Shown here: one piece after another, positions 24,771-33,883 of the stretch
How positions within the stretch are numbered: position 1 is the stretch's first letter
How the letters are laid out: every line of letters starts with the position of its first letter
Assembly (NCBI GenBank): GCA_002730555.1
Contig: PCAM01000012.1
Span: forward strand, 40,907 to 104,906
Direction of reading: 5' to 3'
Source of the DNA: Chloroflexota bacterium
Lineage (GTDB): Bacteria; Chloroflexota; Dehalococcoidia; Lucifugimonadales; Lucifugimonadaceae
DNA: 64,000 nucleotides
Translations under genes and position numbers: made by a program
Notes under the pieces: generated by a model
The model's database searches: none
What the model was told of the DNA's origin: nothing
What the model saw: only the letters and a program-made list of their open reading frames with translations

Positions 24771-27665
24771 ATGACCACCAGCGTACGAAGTGATCTCGCC
24801 GCCGATCTCCGACGGGTCGTCAAGGGCGAGGTTCGGTTCGACAGCTACTCGCGCGCCCTCTACAGCCAGGACGCCAGCATCTACTCCATGGAGCCGACCG
24901 GGGTGGTGCTTCCGAAGTCCGCCGAGGATGTCCAGGCCGTCATAGAGATCTGCGCCCGTAACGGCGTCAAGGTCTTGAGTCGCGGGGGCGGCACGGGCCT
25001 CTCCGGCCAGACGGTGCAAGAAGGCGCAGTCGTCATCGATTACACCAAGTACATGCACGACGTGCTTGAGATCAATGCCGAGGAACAGTGGGTCCGCACG
25101 CAGCCGGGCATCACGCTCACCGAACTGAACAGACAGCTCAGGCCGCACGATCTGATGTTCACGCCGGACCCAAGCACGGCGAGCCGGGCCACCGTCGGCG
25201 GCGCCATGGGTAACAACTCCTGCGGCGCGCACTCGATCATCTATGGAAAGACCGTCGACCACGTGCTCGGTCAGGACGTAGTGCTCTCGGACGGCAGCAT
25301 GGCCAATTTTGAGAACGTGGCCGGCGCAGCGCTGGCAGCCAAGCTCCGCATCCCCGGGCTTGAGGGCGACATCTACCGCACGGTGCGAGATGCCGCGGCG
25401 AGCGCCGCTCCACTGGTCGAGGCGAATTTCCCAAAGGTTCTGAGGCGCGTCGGCGGCTACAACCTTGACCTAGTAAACGACCCGGACGGTGTCAACCTGG
25501 CGCAGCTCGTGGTCGGTTCCGAGGGAACGCTGGCCGCCGTCACCTCCGCCCGCCTGAACCTGGTAAAAATCCCCGAGCACTCGGGACTTGCGGTACTCCA
25601 TTTCGCGAGCCTCAACGATTCGATGGAAGCCACGGTCGCAACGCTTGAGCACGATCCCGCGGGGGTCGAGCACGTCGGCGCCATCATCCTCGGGGAGGCG
25701 CGCCGCCATATCAGCATCTCCCGCAACCTCGGCTTTCTGCAGGGTGATCCGACCGACATCCTGGTCGTCGAGTTCAACGGGGAGTCGGAGGCGGAGATCG
25801 CAAGCAAGTTTGACCGGCTTGAGCAGGACATGGTGCGCAAAGAGCTCGGATTCGCCATGACCCGGGTGAGCAGCGCAGCTGGCAAAGCGCAAGTGGCGAG
25901 TATGCGTGAAAACAGTCTCGGACTCATGAACAACGTGGAGGGCATCGCCAAGCCACTCCCATTCGTGGAAGACACGGCGGTCGATCCGGCGAAGCTGCCG
26001 GAATACGTGCGCCGTTTCGACAAAATCATCCGCAACTCCGGAACCGAGGCTGGCTACTACGGTCACGCTTCGGTCGGCTGCCTGCACGTCAGGCCCCTGG
26101 TCGATATCAAGACCAGGAAGGGGATGGATCAGCTTTATAAGATCAGCGAAGAAATCACCGATCTCCTGAAAGAGTTCGGCGGCTCGATGACCGGTGAGCA
26201 CGGCGACGGCATCGTGCGTGGCTTCTGGACCGAGAAGATGTTCGGGACGGAACTGGTCGACCGTTTCCGCGAGGTCAAGAAGGCGTTCGATCCGCAGACG
26301 ATCATGAACCCGGGGAAGATATTCGATACGCCCCACCTCCTGGACAATCTCCGGTTTGGCGACGAGTACAAAACGCACGAAATCGAGACCCGGCTGGACT
26401 TCACGAAAGAGGGCGGGTTCGCCGCCGCCGTCGAGATGTGTAACGGCGTCGGAGCATGCCGCAAGCTCAACCTCGGCGCCATGTGCCCGTCCTACATCGC
26501 AACACGCGAGGAGACGCACACGACTCGTGGCCGCGCCAACGTGCTGCGCGCTGCCATATCCGGCAAGTTCCCTAGCGACCAGTTCACATCGAAGGCGACG
26601 CTGAATGTCCTAGACCTGTGTATGGAGTGCAAGTCGTGCAAGGCCGAGTGCCCGTCAAACGTGGACATGGCCAAGATCAAGTACGAGTTCCTGCACCAGT
26701 ACTACAAGACGCACAAGGTGCCGTTGCGTTCCAAACTGGTCGCCAACATCCACAAGACGAACGCCCGGATAGCTCCGGTGGCGCCGGTGATCAACGCCAT
26801 CAACGGAAGCGCGCCGATGCGATGGGCGCTCGATAAGTTTGTCGGCTTTTCTTCGGAGCGGCCCGCACCGAAGGTGGTGCGTAAGACTTTCCAGAAGTGG
26901 TTCGACACCAGGGAAAAGGCGCCCGAGGACACGAACCCGCGAGGGCAGATCGTGCTGTTCCACGACACCTTCATGAACTTCAACTTCCCATTGATCGGCG
27001 TCGCTGCGACAGACCTGCTGGAGGCGCTCGGTTTTGAGGTCATCATCCTCAAGGACCGCAAGTGCTGCGGCCGCCCGATGATCTCCAAGGGGTTACTGGA
27101 CATGGCCGGCGAGAACGCCCGCCACAACGTCGATCTGCTTTACGAATACGTTCAGCGCGGCGTCAAGATCGCCGGTTGCGAATCGTCCTGCGTGATGGCG
27201 ATCAAAGACGAGTACCCGGACCTGCTCGGCAGCGACGAGAAGGCGCGGGCGGTGTCCGAGGCCACGGTGATGCTTGAGGAGATCATCGCGGAGTGCCTGG
27301 GCGACGACGGCCCGCAGCTTGAGTTCACGGAGCTCTCGAAGAAGGTTCAGTTCCTGGGTCACTGCCACCAGCGGGCGCTCACGGGTCTGTCTTCCAGCGT
27401 GACGGCGCTCAACCTGCCGCCCAACTACGAGGTGATCGATATCCCGGCCGGTTGCTGCGGCATGGCCGGGGCATTCGGCTACGAGAAAGAACACGTGGAC
27501 GTCGCGATGACGGCCGGCGAGGAGCGGTTCTTCCCGCACGTGCGAAATAACCCGGATCACGAGGTGTGCGTCACCGGCATATCGTGCCGTGAGCAGACGG
27601 GTTTCGGCACCGGCCGTAAGGCACGACATCTGGTGGAAGTGCTGGCGGACGCCCTGAAGAAGTAG
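24771..27665 (+). CDS. FAD-linked oxidase/Fe-S fusion dehydrogenase (YdiJ-like D-2-hydroxyacid dehydrogenase)
   Basis: 964 residues joining GlcD-like and GlcF-like halves. The FAD-binding part shows LSRGGGTGLSGQTV and DPSTASRATVGGAMGNNSCG; the FAD-oxidase C domain includes YYGHASVGCLHVRP and GEHGDG. A ferredoxin-type cluster follows (LCMECKSCKAECPSNVDM, with a degenerate NGVGACRKLN..GAMCPSY earlier) and then two CCG cysteine domains (KCCGRPMISKG, GHCHQRALTG, PAGCCGMAGAFG). Probable oxidation of D-lactate, glycolate or D-2-hydroxyglutarate with electrons to quinone. GGGAGG upstream supports the ATG at 24771 over the GTG at 24708. Confidence 0.9.
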   Translation: MTTSVRSDLAADLRRVVKGEVRFDSYSRALYSQDASIYSMEPTGVVLPKSAEDVQAVIEICARNGVKVLSRGGGTGLSGQTVQEGAVVIDYTKYMHDVLEINAEEQWVRTQPGITLTELNRQLRPHDLMFTPDPSTASRATVGGAMGNNSCGAHSIIYGKTVDHVLGQDVVLSDGSMANFENVAGAALAAKLRIPGLEGDIYRTVRDAAASAAPLVEANFPKVLRRVGGYNLDLVNDPDGVNLAQLVVGSEGTLAAVTSARLNLVKIPEHSGLAVLHFASLNDSMEATVATLEHDPAGVEHVGAIILGEARRHISISRNLGFLQGDPTDILVVEFNGESEAEIASKFDRLEQDMVRKELGFAMTRVSSAAGKAQVASMRENSLGLMNNVEGIAKPLPFVEDTAVDPAKLPEYVRRFDKIIRNSGTEAGYYGHASVGCLHVRPLVDIKTRKGMDQLYKISEEITDLLKEFGGSMTGEHGDGIVRGFWTEKMFGTELVDRFREVKKAFDPQTIMNPGKIFDTPHLLDNLRFGDEYKTHEIETRLDFTKEGGFAAAVEMCNGVGACRKLNLGAMCPSYIATREETHTTRGRANVLRAAISGKFPSDQFTSKATLNVLDLCMECKSCKAECPSNVDMAKIKYEFLHQYYKTHKVPLRSKLVANIHKTNARIAPVAPVINAINGSAPMRWALDKFVGFSSERPAPKVVRKTFQKWFDTREKAPEDTNPRGQIVLFHDTFMNFNFPLIGVAATDLLEALGFEVIILKDRKCCGRPMISKGLLDMAGENARHNVDLLYEYVQRGVKIAGCESSCVMAIKDEYPDLLGSDEKARAVSEATVMLEEIIAECLGDDGPQLEFTELSKKVQFLGHCHQRALTGLSSSVTALNLPPNYEVIDIPAGCCGMAGAFGYEKEHVDVAMTAGEERFFPHVRNNPDHEVCVTGISCREQTGFGTGRKARHLVEVLADALKK

Positions 27666-27836
27666 CTGCCCGCCCAAGGGCGGATTGCCATACGCTCTAC
27701 AGTGTGCCGTGCGTCACAACTTTCTCGCTGATCAAACTGCCTCATCTGGCTGCACTGGCCTGTTCGGTTCATCCCGTGTAATATCCGGCGAATCCAGGGT
27801 GACGATCTGGCATGCCGCACTCGGGAGGTGAACGTA

Positions 27837-28700
27837 TTGGAGATCGTGTGGTTAGATCACCCGTGGTCGCGCGACGTGAAAAAGGTCGGCGGCAAGGGCG
27901 CAAGCCTGGGACGGCTGGCTGACGGTTACACCGTTCCCCCTGCTTTCAATCTGACCGTTGACGCGTTTGATCGCTGGGGCGAGTGCCGCCGGAATAATGA
28001 CGATCCGCCGGGCGATATGGTCGTCGCCATCGCCGAGGCTTACGACCGGCTGGGCGTCCTTTGCGGGACCGACGACCCGGCCGTCGCCGTGCGCTCATCC
28101 GCCGTGGACGAAGACGGCAGCGACAACTCGTTCGCCGGGCAGCACGACACCTTCCTCAACGTCCGTGGCGGGGACGCAGTCGCCAGGGCCGTAGTCCGCT
28201 GCTGGGCGTCGCTCGATGGCGAGGTCGCTATCGATTACCGCCGCCAGAGCGGGCTGACCGTTGACGACGCCCGCATGGCTGTCGTGGTGCAACAAATGGT
28301 GCCCGCCGATATCTCCGGCGTGGCGTTCAGCGTCAACCCCGTTGCCGGAAAACTTGACGAGGTGGTTATCAACTCAAACTGGGGGCTCGGCGAGAGCGTC
28401 GTCAGCGGCACCGTCACGCCGGATACGTACACCGTTGAAAAATCAGGCGGGAGCATCATTTCCGCGCAGATCGTAAACAAAGCGAAAATGACCGTCTCAA
28501 GGGGCGCGGGGGCTGAGGAAGTAGACGTCCCCGGGATCATGCGAGATCAGCCCTCGATGTCTGACGCTCAAGTGTTGGAGGTCACCCGGCTCGCCGAGTC
28601 TCTTGAGCAGAGAGAGAGACACCCGGTTGACGTTGAGTGGGCGTTTTTCAAGGACACGCTGTATCTGCTCCAGTGCAGGCCGATTACGACGCTCGGCTGA
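27837..28700 (+). CDS. Stand-alone PEP synthase/PPDK ATP-binding domain
   Basis: 287 residues covering only the N-terminal ATP-grasp domain of PEP synthase-type enzymes: VGGKGASLGRLADG, VAVRSSAVDEDGSDNSFAGQ, VVVQQMVPADISGVAFSVNP, NSNWGLGESVVSGTVTPD and the ending LYLLQCRPITTLG. The swivelling phosphohistidine and PEP-binding domains are absent, so it must work with a separate partner. The start is most likely TTG 27837, because GGGAGG ends 8 nt upstream and would otherwise overlap the GTG at 27828. The downstream gene at 28853 looks like the start of such a partner but is truncated. Confidence 0.85.
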   Translation: MEIVWLDHPWSRDVKKVGGKGASLGRLADGYTVPPAFNLTVDAFDRWGECRRNNDDPPGDMVVAIAEAYDRLGVLCGTDDPAVAVRSSAVDEDGSDNSFAGQHDTFLNVRGGDAVARAVVRCWASLDGEVAIDYRRQSGLTVDDARMAVVVQQMVPADISGVAFSVNPVAGKLDEVVINSNWGLGESVVSGTVTPDTYTVEKSGGSIISAQIVNKAKMTVSRGAGAEEVDVPGIMRDQPSMSDAQVLEVTRLAESLEQRERHPVDVEWAFFKDTLYLLQCRPITTLG

Positions 28701-28852
28701 CCCAGAACTCTGTGGCCAAACAACGCCCGTCACGGACCCAGTTCCAAACGGTCCTGAAACCCGACGCTGGGACGCCGTTTGAACCGGGTCCGGGGCAATC
28801 CACCAGCTCAAAGCAACTCAAAGGACCGCAAAAGAAACAGGGAGGTGGAACC

Positions 28853-29110
28853 TTGGCAGAACATCACCCGGAACCGACGCTTTTCCCGAATCCGCCGGAC
28901 TTCCCGTTTGAGTGGGCAAACCCGGAAGACGCCAACATGATCTGGATGCATGAGCGACAGCACTCGCCCGGCCCCGTGATCCTGCCCCCAAGCTGGTTGA
29001 TCATGAACTACTGGGGCGACGATCGTGGCGGGGGATTAGGCGGGGACGTGCGGGTCGGTTGGGAGTGTCAAACCGAAGTGCTCTGGCCTGCAGGCCGTAG
29101 GGGCGGCTGA
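28853..29110 (+). pseudogene. Truncated PEP-utilising-enzyme partner, cut off in a repeat
   Basis: A frame starting at TTG 28853 behind GGGAGG reads LAEHHPEPTLFPNPPDFPFE and then WANPEDANMIWMHERQHSPG, which resembles the N-terminus of the PEP-utilising proteins that follow stand-alone ATP-grasp genes in Chloroflexota. After about residue 60 it dissolves into glycine-rich sequence and ends on a TGA inside a family B repeat (29092 onward). The mobile phosphohistidine domain is missing. Probably a 3'-truncated gene; a short functional peptide is less likely. Confidence 0.55.
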
Positions 29111-29182
29111 CTGCCCGCCCTTACGGTGTTTTGAACAGAAGGATTTCTCCCTCACCCCAGCCCTCTCCCCTAGGAGAGGGAA
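29092..29182. repeat. Composite repeat, family B then family A
   Basis: GGCCGTAGGGGCGGCTGACT, GCCCGCCCTTACGGTGTTTT, then CTCCCTCACCCCAGCCCTCT and CCCCTAGGAGAGGG. It supplies the stop codon of the truncated gene at 28853. Confidence 0.7.
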
Positions 29183-29237
29183 AAACGGGCGGGGCAAGCG
29201 CCACACCTGCGATGTCCGGGCGTTTCGTCACAACAGG

Positions 29238-29300
29238 CGTAGGGTCAATTGGTATCGGCCGTAGGGGCGTATTGCCATACGCCTCTACGGTGTTTCGGAC
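29238..29300. repeat. Intergenic repeat, family B
   Basis: GGGTCAATTGGTATCGGCCG then TAGGGGCGTATTGCCATACG and CCTCTACGGTGTTTCGG: a near-perfect inverted core. Confidence 0.7.
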
Positions 29301-29370
29301 GGAGAGCGTAGGACGCCGGAGGCAACGCCCATCGGGCCACGGCGCCCCAGACAGGCCTCCCTGCATGGGG

Positions 29371-30654
29371 TTAGAGGGTTGCGAGGGCTCTTTTTGCTGC
29401 GGTTATGGTTTTGGCAATGTCCTGGTCTGTGTGGGCCAGCGACACAAACCACGCTTCGAACTGTGACGGCGGCGGGTAGACGCCCTCAGCGACGATGGCG
29501 TGGAAGAATCTTGCAAACTTGTCCCGGTCCGTTGCCGACGCCGAGTCCATGTCGGACACCGGGTCGCCGGTAAAGAAGACCGTCAGTAGCGAGCCGACGC
29601 GATTCACGCGGGCCGGGACTTCCGCTTCCGCGAACGCCTCGCTGAGGCCCTTCTCCAGCGCCGCGCCCTTGCGGGCCAGCTCCTCGTAAACGCCCGGCTT
29701 GCCCAACTCTTCGAGCATCGCAATACCGACTGCCATCGCCACCGGGTTTCCGGACAGCGTTCCCGCCTGGTACATCGGACCGAGCGGCGCCACGGTGCCC
29801 ATGATCTCTTTGCTGCCGCCGTACGCGCCGACAGGCAGTCCGCCGCCGACGATCTTGCCCAGGCAGGTGATGTCCGGGCTGACGCCGTAAATGGACTGCG
29901 CACCGCCCAAGGCGGTGCGAAATCCGGAGATCACCTCATCAAAGATGAGAAGCGAGCCGTCCTTTTCGGTGATCGCGCTGAGGCCCTCGAGGAAGCCTTC
30001 GTTCGGCGGGACCACGCCCATGTTTCCGGCGATCGGTTCCACAATGATACAGGCGATCTGGCTGGGGTTCTCGGCGAACAGTTGCTCGACCCCTGCGAGG
30101 TCGTTGTAGGGCGTCACGAGCGTATCTTTGGCGTAGTCCGGGTGGACGCCCGCGCTGTCCGGAATGCCGTGCCCGGCCGCGGCCGATCCGGCGGACACCA
30201 GCAATGCGTCGTCGTGGCCGTGGTAACCGCCGACAAACTTCATGATCTTGTTGCGCCCTGTGTACGCCCGTGCAAGCCGGAGGGCGGACATCGTCGCCTC
30301 TGTCCCGGACGAAACGAAGCGCACCATCTCTATCGACGGCACAGCGTTGACCACGAGCTCCGCCATACGGACCTCGGCCGCCGTTGGGGCACCGAAACTG
30401 GTGCCGTTTATCGCCGCTTCCTGAACAGCGGACAGCACGGCCGGGTGGGCGTGCCCGAGGATCATCGGACCCCACGAGCAGACGTAGTCGATCAGCTCGT
30501 TGCCGTCTTCATCCCAGATCTTTGAGCCCTTCGCCCGATTGAAAAATAACGGCGTCCCACCGACGGATGTCCATGCCCTTGCGGGGCTATTGACGCCTCC
30601 GGGGATGAGTTCACGGGCGCGGTCAAACAACTCTTGCGAGCGAGTGGTATCCAA
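29371..30654 (-). CDS. hemL: Glutamate-1-semialdehyde 2,1-aminomutase
   Basis: 427 residues, a PLP enzyme that makes 5-aminolevulinate in the C5 pathway. SSGTEATMSALRLARAYTGR binds PLP phosphate, DEVISGFR provides the PLP aspartate, and TCLGKIVGGGLPVGAYGG carries the Schiff-base lysine (Lys267). Start is TTG at 30654, in line with the family N-terminus (S..LF..A..LIPGGVNSPAR). It lies 83 nt after hemA on the same strand, so both C5-pathway enzymes are likely co-transcribed. Confidence 0.97.
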   Translation of the reverse strand: MDTTRSQELFDRARELIPGGVNSPARAWTSVGGTPLFFNRAKGSKIWDEDGNELIDYVCSWGPMILGHAHPAVLSAVQEAAINGTSFGAPTAAEVRMAELVVNAVPSIEMVRFVSSGTEATMSALRLARAYTGRNKIMKFVGGYHGHDDALLVSAGSAAAGHGIPDSAGVHPDYAKDTLVTPYNDLAGVEQLFAENPSQIACIIVEPIAGNMGVVPPNEGFLEGLSAITEKDGSLLIFDEVISGFRTALGGAQSIYGVSPDITCLGKIVGGGLPVGAYGGSKEIMGTVAPLGPMYQAGTLSGNPVAMAVGIAMLEELGKPGVYEELARKGAALEKGLSEAFAEAEVPARVNRVGSLLTVFFTGDPVSDMDSASATDRDKFARFFHAIVAEGVYPPPSQFEAWFVSLAHTDQDIAKTITAAKRALATL

Positions 30655-30737
30655 GGGTGATCACCAGTGCGTCAGGTTAGGGTTTTTGATGTGTTGAGGC
30701 GGGAATATTACCCGAGTGGCGATTCTATTCAGTCCGA

Positions 30738-32048
30738 TTAGGCGTCGTCGCCCTTAATTGCCTCGACCTCGGCCCCCGCTTGTGTCTGGTTGTCGGTGTC
30801 GAGGAGTCCAAATAGCCGGGAAACTGCGTTCGCCGCTTCGCGGTCGTCGCTGGTCCGAAGAAAAGTAATCGGGTCTGCGAGAAGTTTCGAAACGACTGAT
30901 TTCGTCAGCGACTCGATCACGGTGCGCTCTTCGTTGTTCAGGTCTCTCAGGCGACGCAGTCCACTATGGAGCTCGCGCTGCCGAATCTCCTCGGCGTGCG
31001 CGCCGAGCGCCCTGATCACCGGTTCGGTGGCGAGAGCCGTCAGCGACTCGTTGAAGCGCGGGACATCGCTTTCAATAATGGTTTCGGCTTCCGCCGCGGC
31101 ATCCGCGCGCTCGGCACGGTGCTCATCTGCGATCGCCTGCAGGTCCGGGAGGCCGTAGAGGGTGACGCCCGGTAGCTCTCCAACGGACGCATCGATGTCC
31201 CTGGGCATCGCCAGGTCAAGCATCACCAGCGAGGAGGGCGCCGGGTCCGAATTCTTCAGCGCTTGCTCCACCATCTCGGTGGTGATGATGGTTTCGTTCG
31301 CTGCCGTGGCGGAGATCACGACGTCGGAGTTGGCCATCGCCGAAACCAGGTTCTCCCTGAGCACCCAGTCGCCGCCCAGTTCTGCGGCGACGCGTTCGGT
31401 CCGTTCAGCGTTACGCCCTGCGACAGTCAGACGCCCTGCGCCCATCCGCCCCAGCGTGCGGGCCGCCAGTTTGCCGGTCTCGCCGGCGCCGACCAGCAGA
31501 ACGCGCCGGTCCCTGAGGGATCCGACGGCGCGCTCCACCAGCTGCACGCCGATGGAACTGACGGTGAGACGACTGCGGCCGATGCCGGTGTCCTCACGGA
31601 TGCGCCTGCTGCTGCGCAGTGCGAAGTGAAAGAGTCGTGAAAGAGGGGTGTCTACGGACCCGGCCTCGCCGGCCGCTCGGAGCGCCGTTTGAACCTGCCC
31701 GGCGATCTGGTGCTCGCCGATGACCATAGAGTCCAGCCCGCAGGTCACACGAATGGCGTGACGAATCGCTTCGTCACCCCCGTAGACATAAGCGACCTCA
31801 GCGATTTCGGTTTCTGTGAGATCTGACATGTCGCCCAGCGCCTGCATCAGCCGCTCGCGTTCCACCGCAAAATCTTCACCGGTGGTGTAGACCTCGGTAC
31901 GGTTGCAAGTCGAGAGGACCAGGGCTTCGCCAAGCTGCCTGTGCAGCTTGAGAAGGAGATCAGGGAGATGTCGGTCGTTGACCGCGACTCTCTCCAGGAG
32001 CTCTGTTGAGGCGGTCCGGTAGTTCAGCCCGGCTACGAGGAAACGCAA
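30738..32048 (-). CDS. hemA: Glutamyl-tRNA reductase
   Basis: 436 residues. Reduces glutamyl-tRNA to glutamate-1-semialdehyde with NADPH. STCNRTEVY contains the nucleophile Cys48; GEHQIAGQVQTAL and LSRLFHFALRSSRRIREDTG are family motifs; LVGAGETGKLAARTLGRMG is the NADPH-binding loop. A C-terminal dimerisation helix follows. The start is TTG at 32048 (LRFLVAGLNY). Divergent from the rhodanese gene, with about 190 nt between. Confidence 0.96.
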   Translation of the reverse strand: MRFLVAGLNYRTASTELLERVAVNDRHLPDLLLKLHRQLGEALVLSTCNRTEVYTTGEDFAVERERLMQALGDMSDLTETEIAEVAYVYGGDEAIRHAIRVTCGLDSMVIGEHQIAGQVQTALRAAGEAGSVDTPLSRLFHFALRSSRRIREDTGIGRSRLTVSSIGVQLVERAVGSLRDRRVLLVGAGETGKLAARTLGRMGAGRLTVAGRNAERTERVAAELGGDWVLRENLVSAMANSDVVISATAANETIITTEMVEQALKNSDPAPSSLVMLDLAMPRDIDASVGELPGVTLYGLPDLQAIADEHRAERADAAAEAETIIESDVPRFNESLTALATEPVIRALGAHAEEIRQRELHSGLRRLRDLNNEERTVIESLTKSVVSKLLADPITFLRTSDDREAANAVSRLFGLLDTDNQTQAGAEVEAIKGDDA

Positions 32049-32240
32049 ATTCGCTCCGTGTTATACGTGGCAGCTTGGAGACTTTAGCATGGCGTGACGA
32101 AAGTCACAAAGGCTCACTAAAGGAGTCCATGCTACTATCCGCGCTCGCCGCTGCATACGTGTGAAGGACTTGTGAAATTTTCCGCTAAGTGACCGGTTGT
32201 AAACCGCCCGTCATAGTAAACATTTGGACCGGAGAACAAC

Positions 32241-33086
32241 GTGCCCCTCAACATCCCAGACCCCGATCAGCGTGGATACGTCAACCCGGAGCTGTTGGTC
32301 ACGACCGATTGGCTGGCCGATCACCTGGACGACCCGAACGTGGTGATCGTAGACCAGGATCTGCCGGACAACTACGCCCGCGCCCACATCCCCGGCGCCG
32401 CGGTGTACCAGGATCATTACTACAAGGAGCTCTCGGGCTCACCACACATCCAGGACGCGCGTACGTTTGCCGCGACCATGGAGTCGCTTGGCATAGGCGA
32501 CGATACGACCGTGGTCGCCTACGACTCGGACGGCAATCACGTGGCAGCACGGCTCTTCTGGGCGCTCAAGTACTACGGACACGACGACGTAAGGATCCTG
32601 GACGGCGGATTCCCTAAGTGGTTGGCGGAGGGCAAGCCCCTGTCACGGGAGACGCCAGAGCCGCGGCCGGTGAGCTTCACTTCTCGCCCGCAGGCGGGCA
32701 TATTTTCGGATAAAGACGATGTCCTCGCCTGCACCGTCGACGACAACGCCATCCTCCTGGATGTCCGGTCGGACTCGGAATGGGACGGCACCAACAGCCG
32801 TGGAACGGCGCGCGGCGGCCGCATCGGCAACTCGGCGCACCTGGAGTGGACAAACTTTATAACGGACGGCGACGTACCGGTTATCAAGCCGGCAAATGAG
32901 TTGCGGGCGTTGCTTGAGGCGAACGGGGTGACCCCTGAAAAGAAGGTCATCGTGTACTGACAGGGCGGCATCCGTGCGTCGCACGGATTTCTGGTCTTGC
33001 AGCTCCTCGGCTACAACAACATCACCGTCTACGACGCTTCCTGGCGTGAGTGGGGTAACGCCCTCGGCTATCCGATTCTGACCTGA
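32241..33086 (+). CDS. Tandem rhodanese (thiosulfate sulfurtransferase) with in-frame TGA at the catalytic Cys; candidate selenoprotein
   Basis: Read through the TGA at 32958-32960 (codon 240), the frame gives 281 residues with two rhodanese domains. The N-terminal domain has Asp in the loop (VAYDSDGNH), as usual for the inactive half. The C-terminal active loop reads KKVIVY-[TGA]-QGGIRASHGF, where the family has Cys. After the TGA the frame continues without fault to LLGYNNITVYDASWREWGN and a normal TGA stop. A GGAGA Shine-Dalgarno sequence precedes the GTG start. A perfect hairpin just after the TGA looks like a bacterial SECIS. The alternative is a nonsense mutation or sequencing error of TGC/TGT; without readthrough the product has 239 residues and no nucleophile. 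Confidence 0.85.
32970..32988 (+). promoter_or_regulatory. Candidate SECIS hairpin in the rhodanese gene
   Basis: ATCCGTGC (32970-32977), loop GTC, GCACGGAT (32981-32988): a perfect 8-bp stem. The stem begins 10 nt and the loop 18 nt after the last base of the TGA, and the loop starts with GU, all within what is known for bacterial SECIS elements. Confidence 0.6.
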
Positions 33087-33375
33087 TCGGGCGCCGGGAT
33101 CTATCGCGTTTCCGGACGTCGCCCCACATTCAGGCCCGCCGTAACACGGGGACGGGACTCCCAGATTCACGGATCGAACGTAATTGGAGTCACAACGGCG
33201 CCAGGCTACCGGCGCCTCAGAGATCGCCCACCGGGCGATCGCCGAACCCGAAAGAGAGCGCGCCCGATGGCGATCTGGGCTCGCCGGGTTTCGGTTTTCC
33301 CGGCTTTGGTTTTCGGGCACATCACTTATTCGCCGCAAGTTACTAATCGCACGCCGGTGCTTTTCTGAAGGCGGC

Positions 33376-33883
33376 GTGTCGGCGATCGAGGATATGGCGC
33401 ACCAGATTCTCCGAATTCAGGCACTTAAGGACTGGGACGCAGGGTCCACGATCAACGCCGGTTTGATCGACGGAGGGTCGACCCACAACACCATTCCGGC
33501 CGAAGCTAACGCCGTGATAGACGTCCGGGTCAAGAACTCGGAGGAAGGCCAGTGGATCACGAACGCAGTGCACAAACTGGAGCCGGTAGACCCCGCAAGT
33601 CACGCTGGAGGTGACCGGAACGCTGCACCGCCCGTCGATGGAGCCCGAAGGATCGGTCGCCTAGCTGTTCAGGCGCGTTCAAACGATCGGCGTAGAGCTG
33701 GAGCCGTGTGAATCATCCACCGGCGGCGGCAGCGACGCCAACCTGACCGCCGCGCTCGGGATCCCGTTCACAGACGGGATGGGAGCGGTGGGCGAGAATC
33801 CGCATGCGGACGGCGAGTACCTGATGGCGTCAGAGTTGCCGGGGAGAACCGAGATGCTGGCCCACTGCCTCAGGTACCTGTAG
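33376..33883 (+). pseudogene. M20 family peptidase relic (C-terminal part)
   Basis: The frame from 33376 reads VSAIEDMAHQILRIQALKDW and NAGLIDGGSTHNTIPAEANA, the dimerisation-domain signature of M20 (glutamate carboxypeptidase-like) enzymes. Near 33595 homology shifts by one base in a run of four C (PQVTLEVTGTLHRPSMEPEG), meets a TAG at 33662-33664, and resumes as STGGGSDANLTAALGIPFTD to a TAG at 33883. The N-terminal metal-binding half is missing. Upstream 33087-33375 holds only short hairpins. Confidence 0.8.

Noticed and set aside
25470..26519. 349-residue minus-strand frame
   Set aside because: Antisense shadow of the FAD/Fe-S dehydrogenase.
28698..28700. TGA ending the PEP-synthase ATP domain as a third possible Sec codon
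   Set aside because: The protein ends at the natural domain boundary (QCRPITTLG) and the downstream frame shows no homology.
33184..33375. N-terminal extension of the M20 relic
   Set aside because: Arg-rich sequence with no M20 resemblance, built on short inverted repeats such as GATCGCCC/GGGCGATC.
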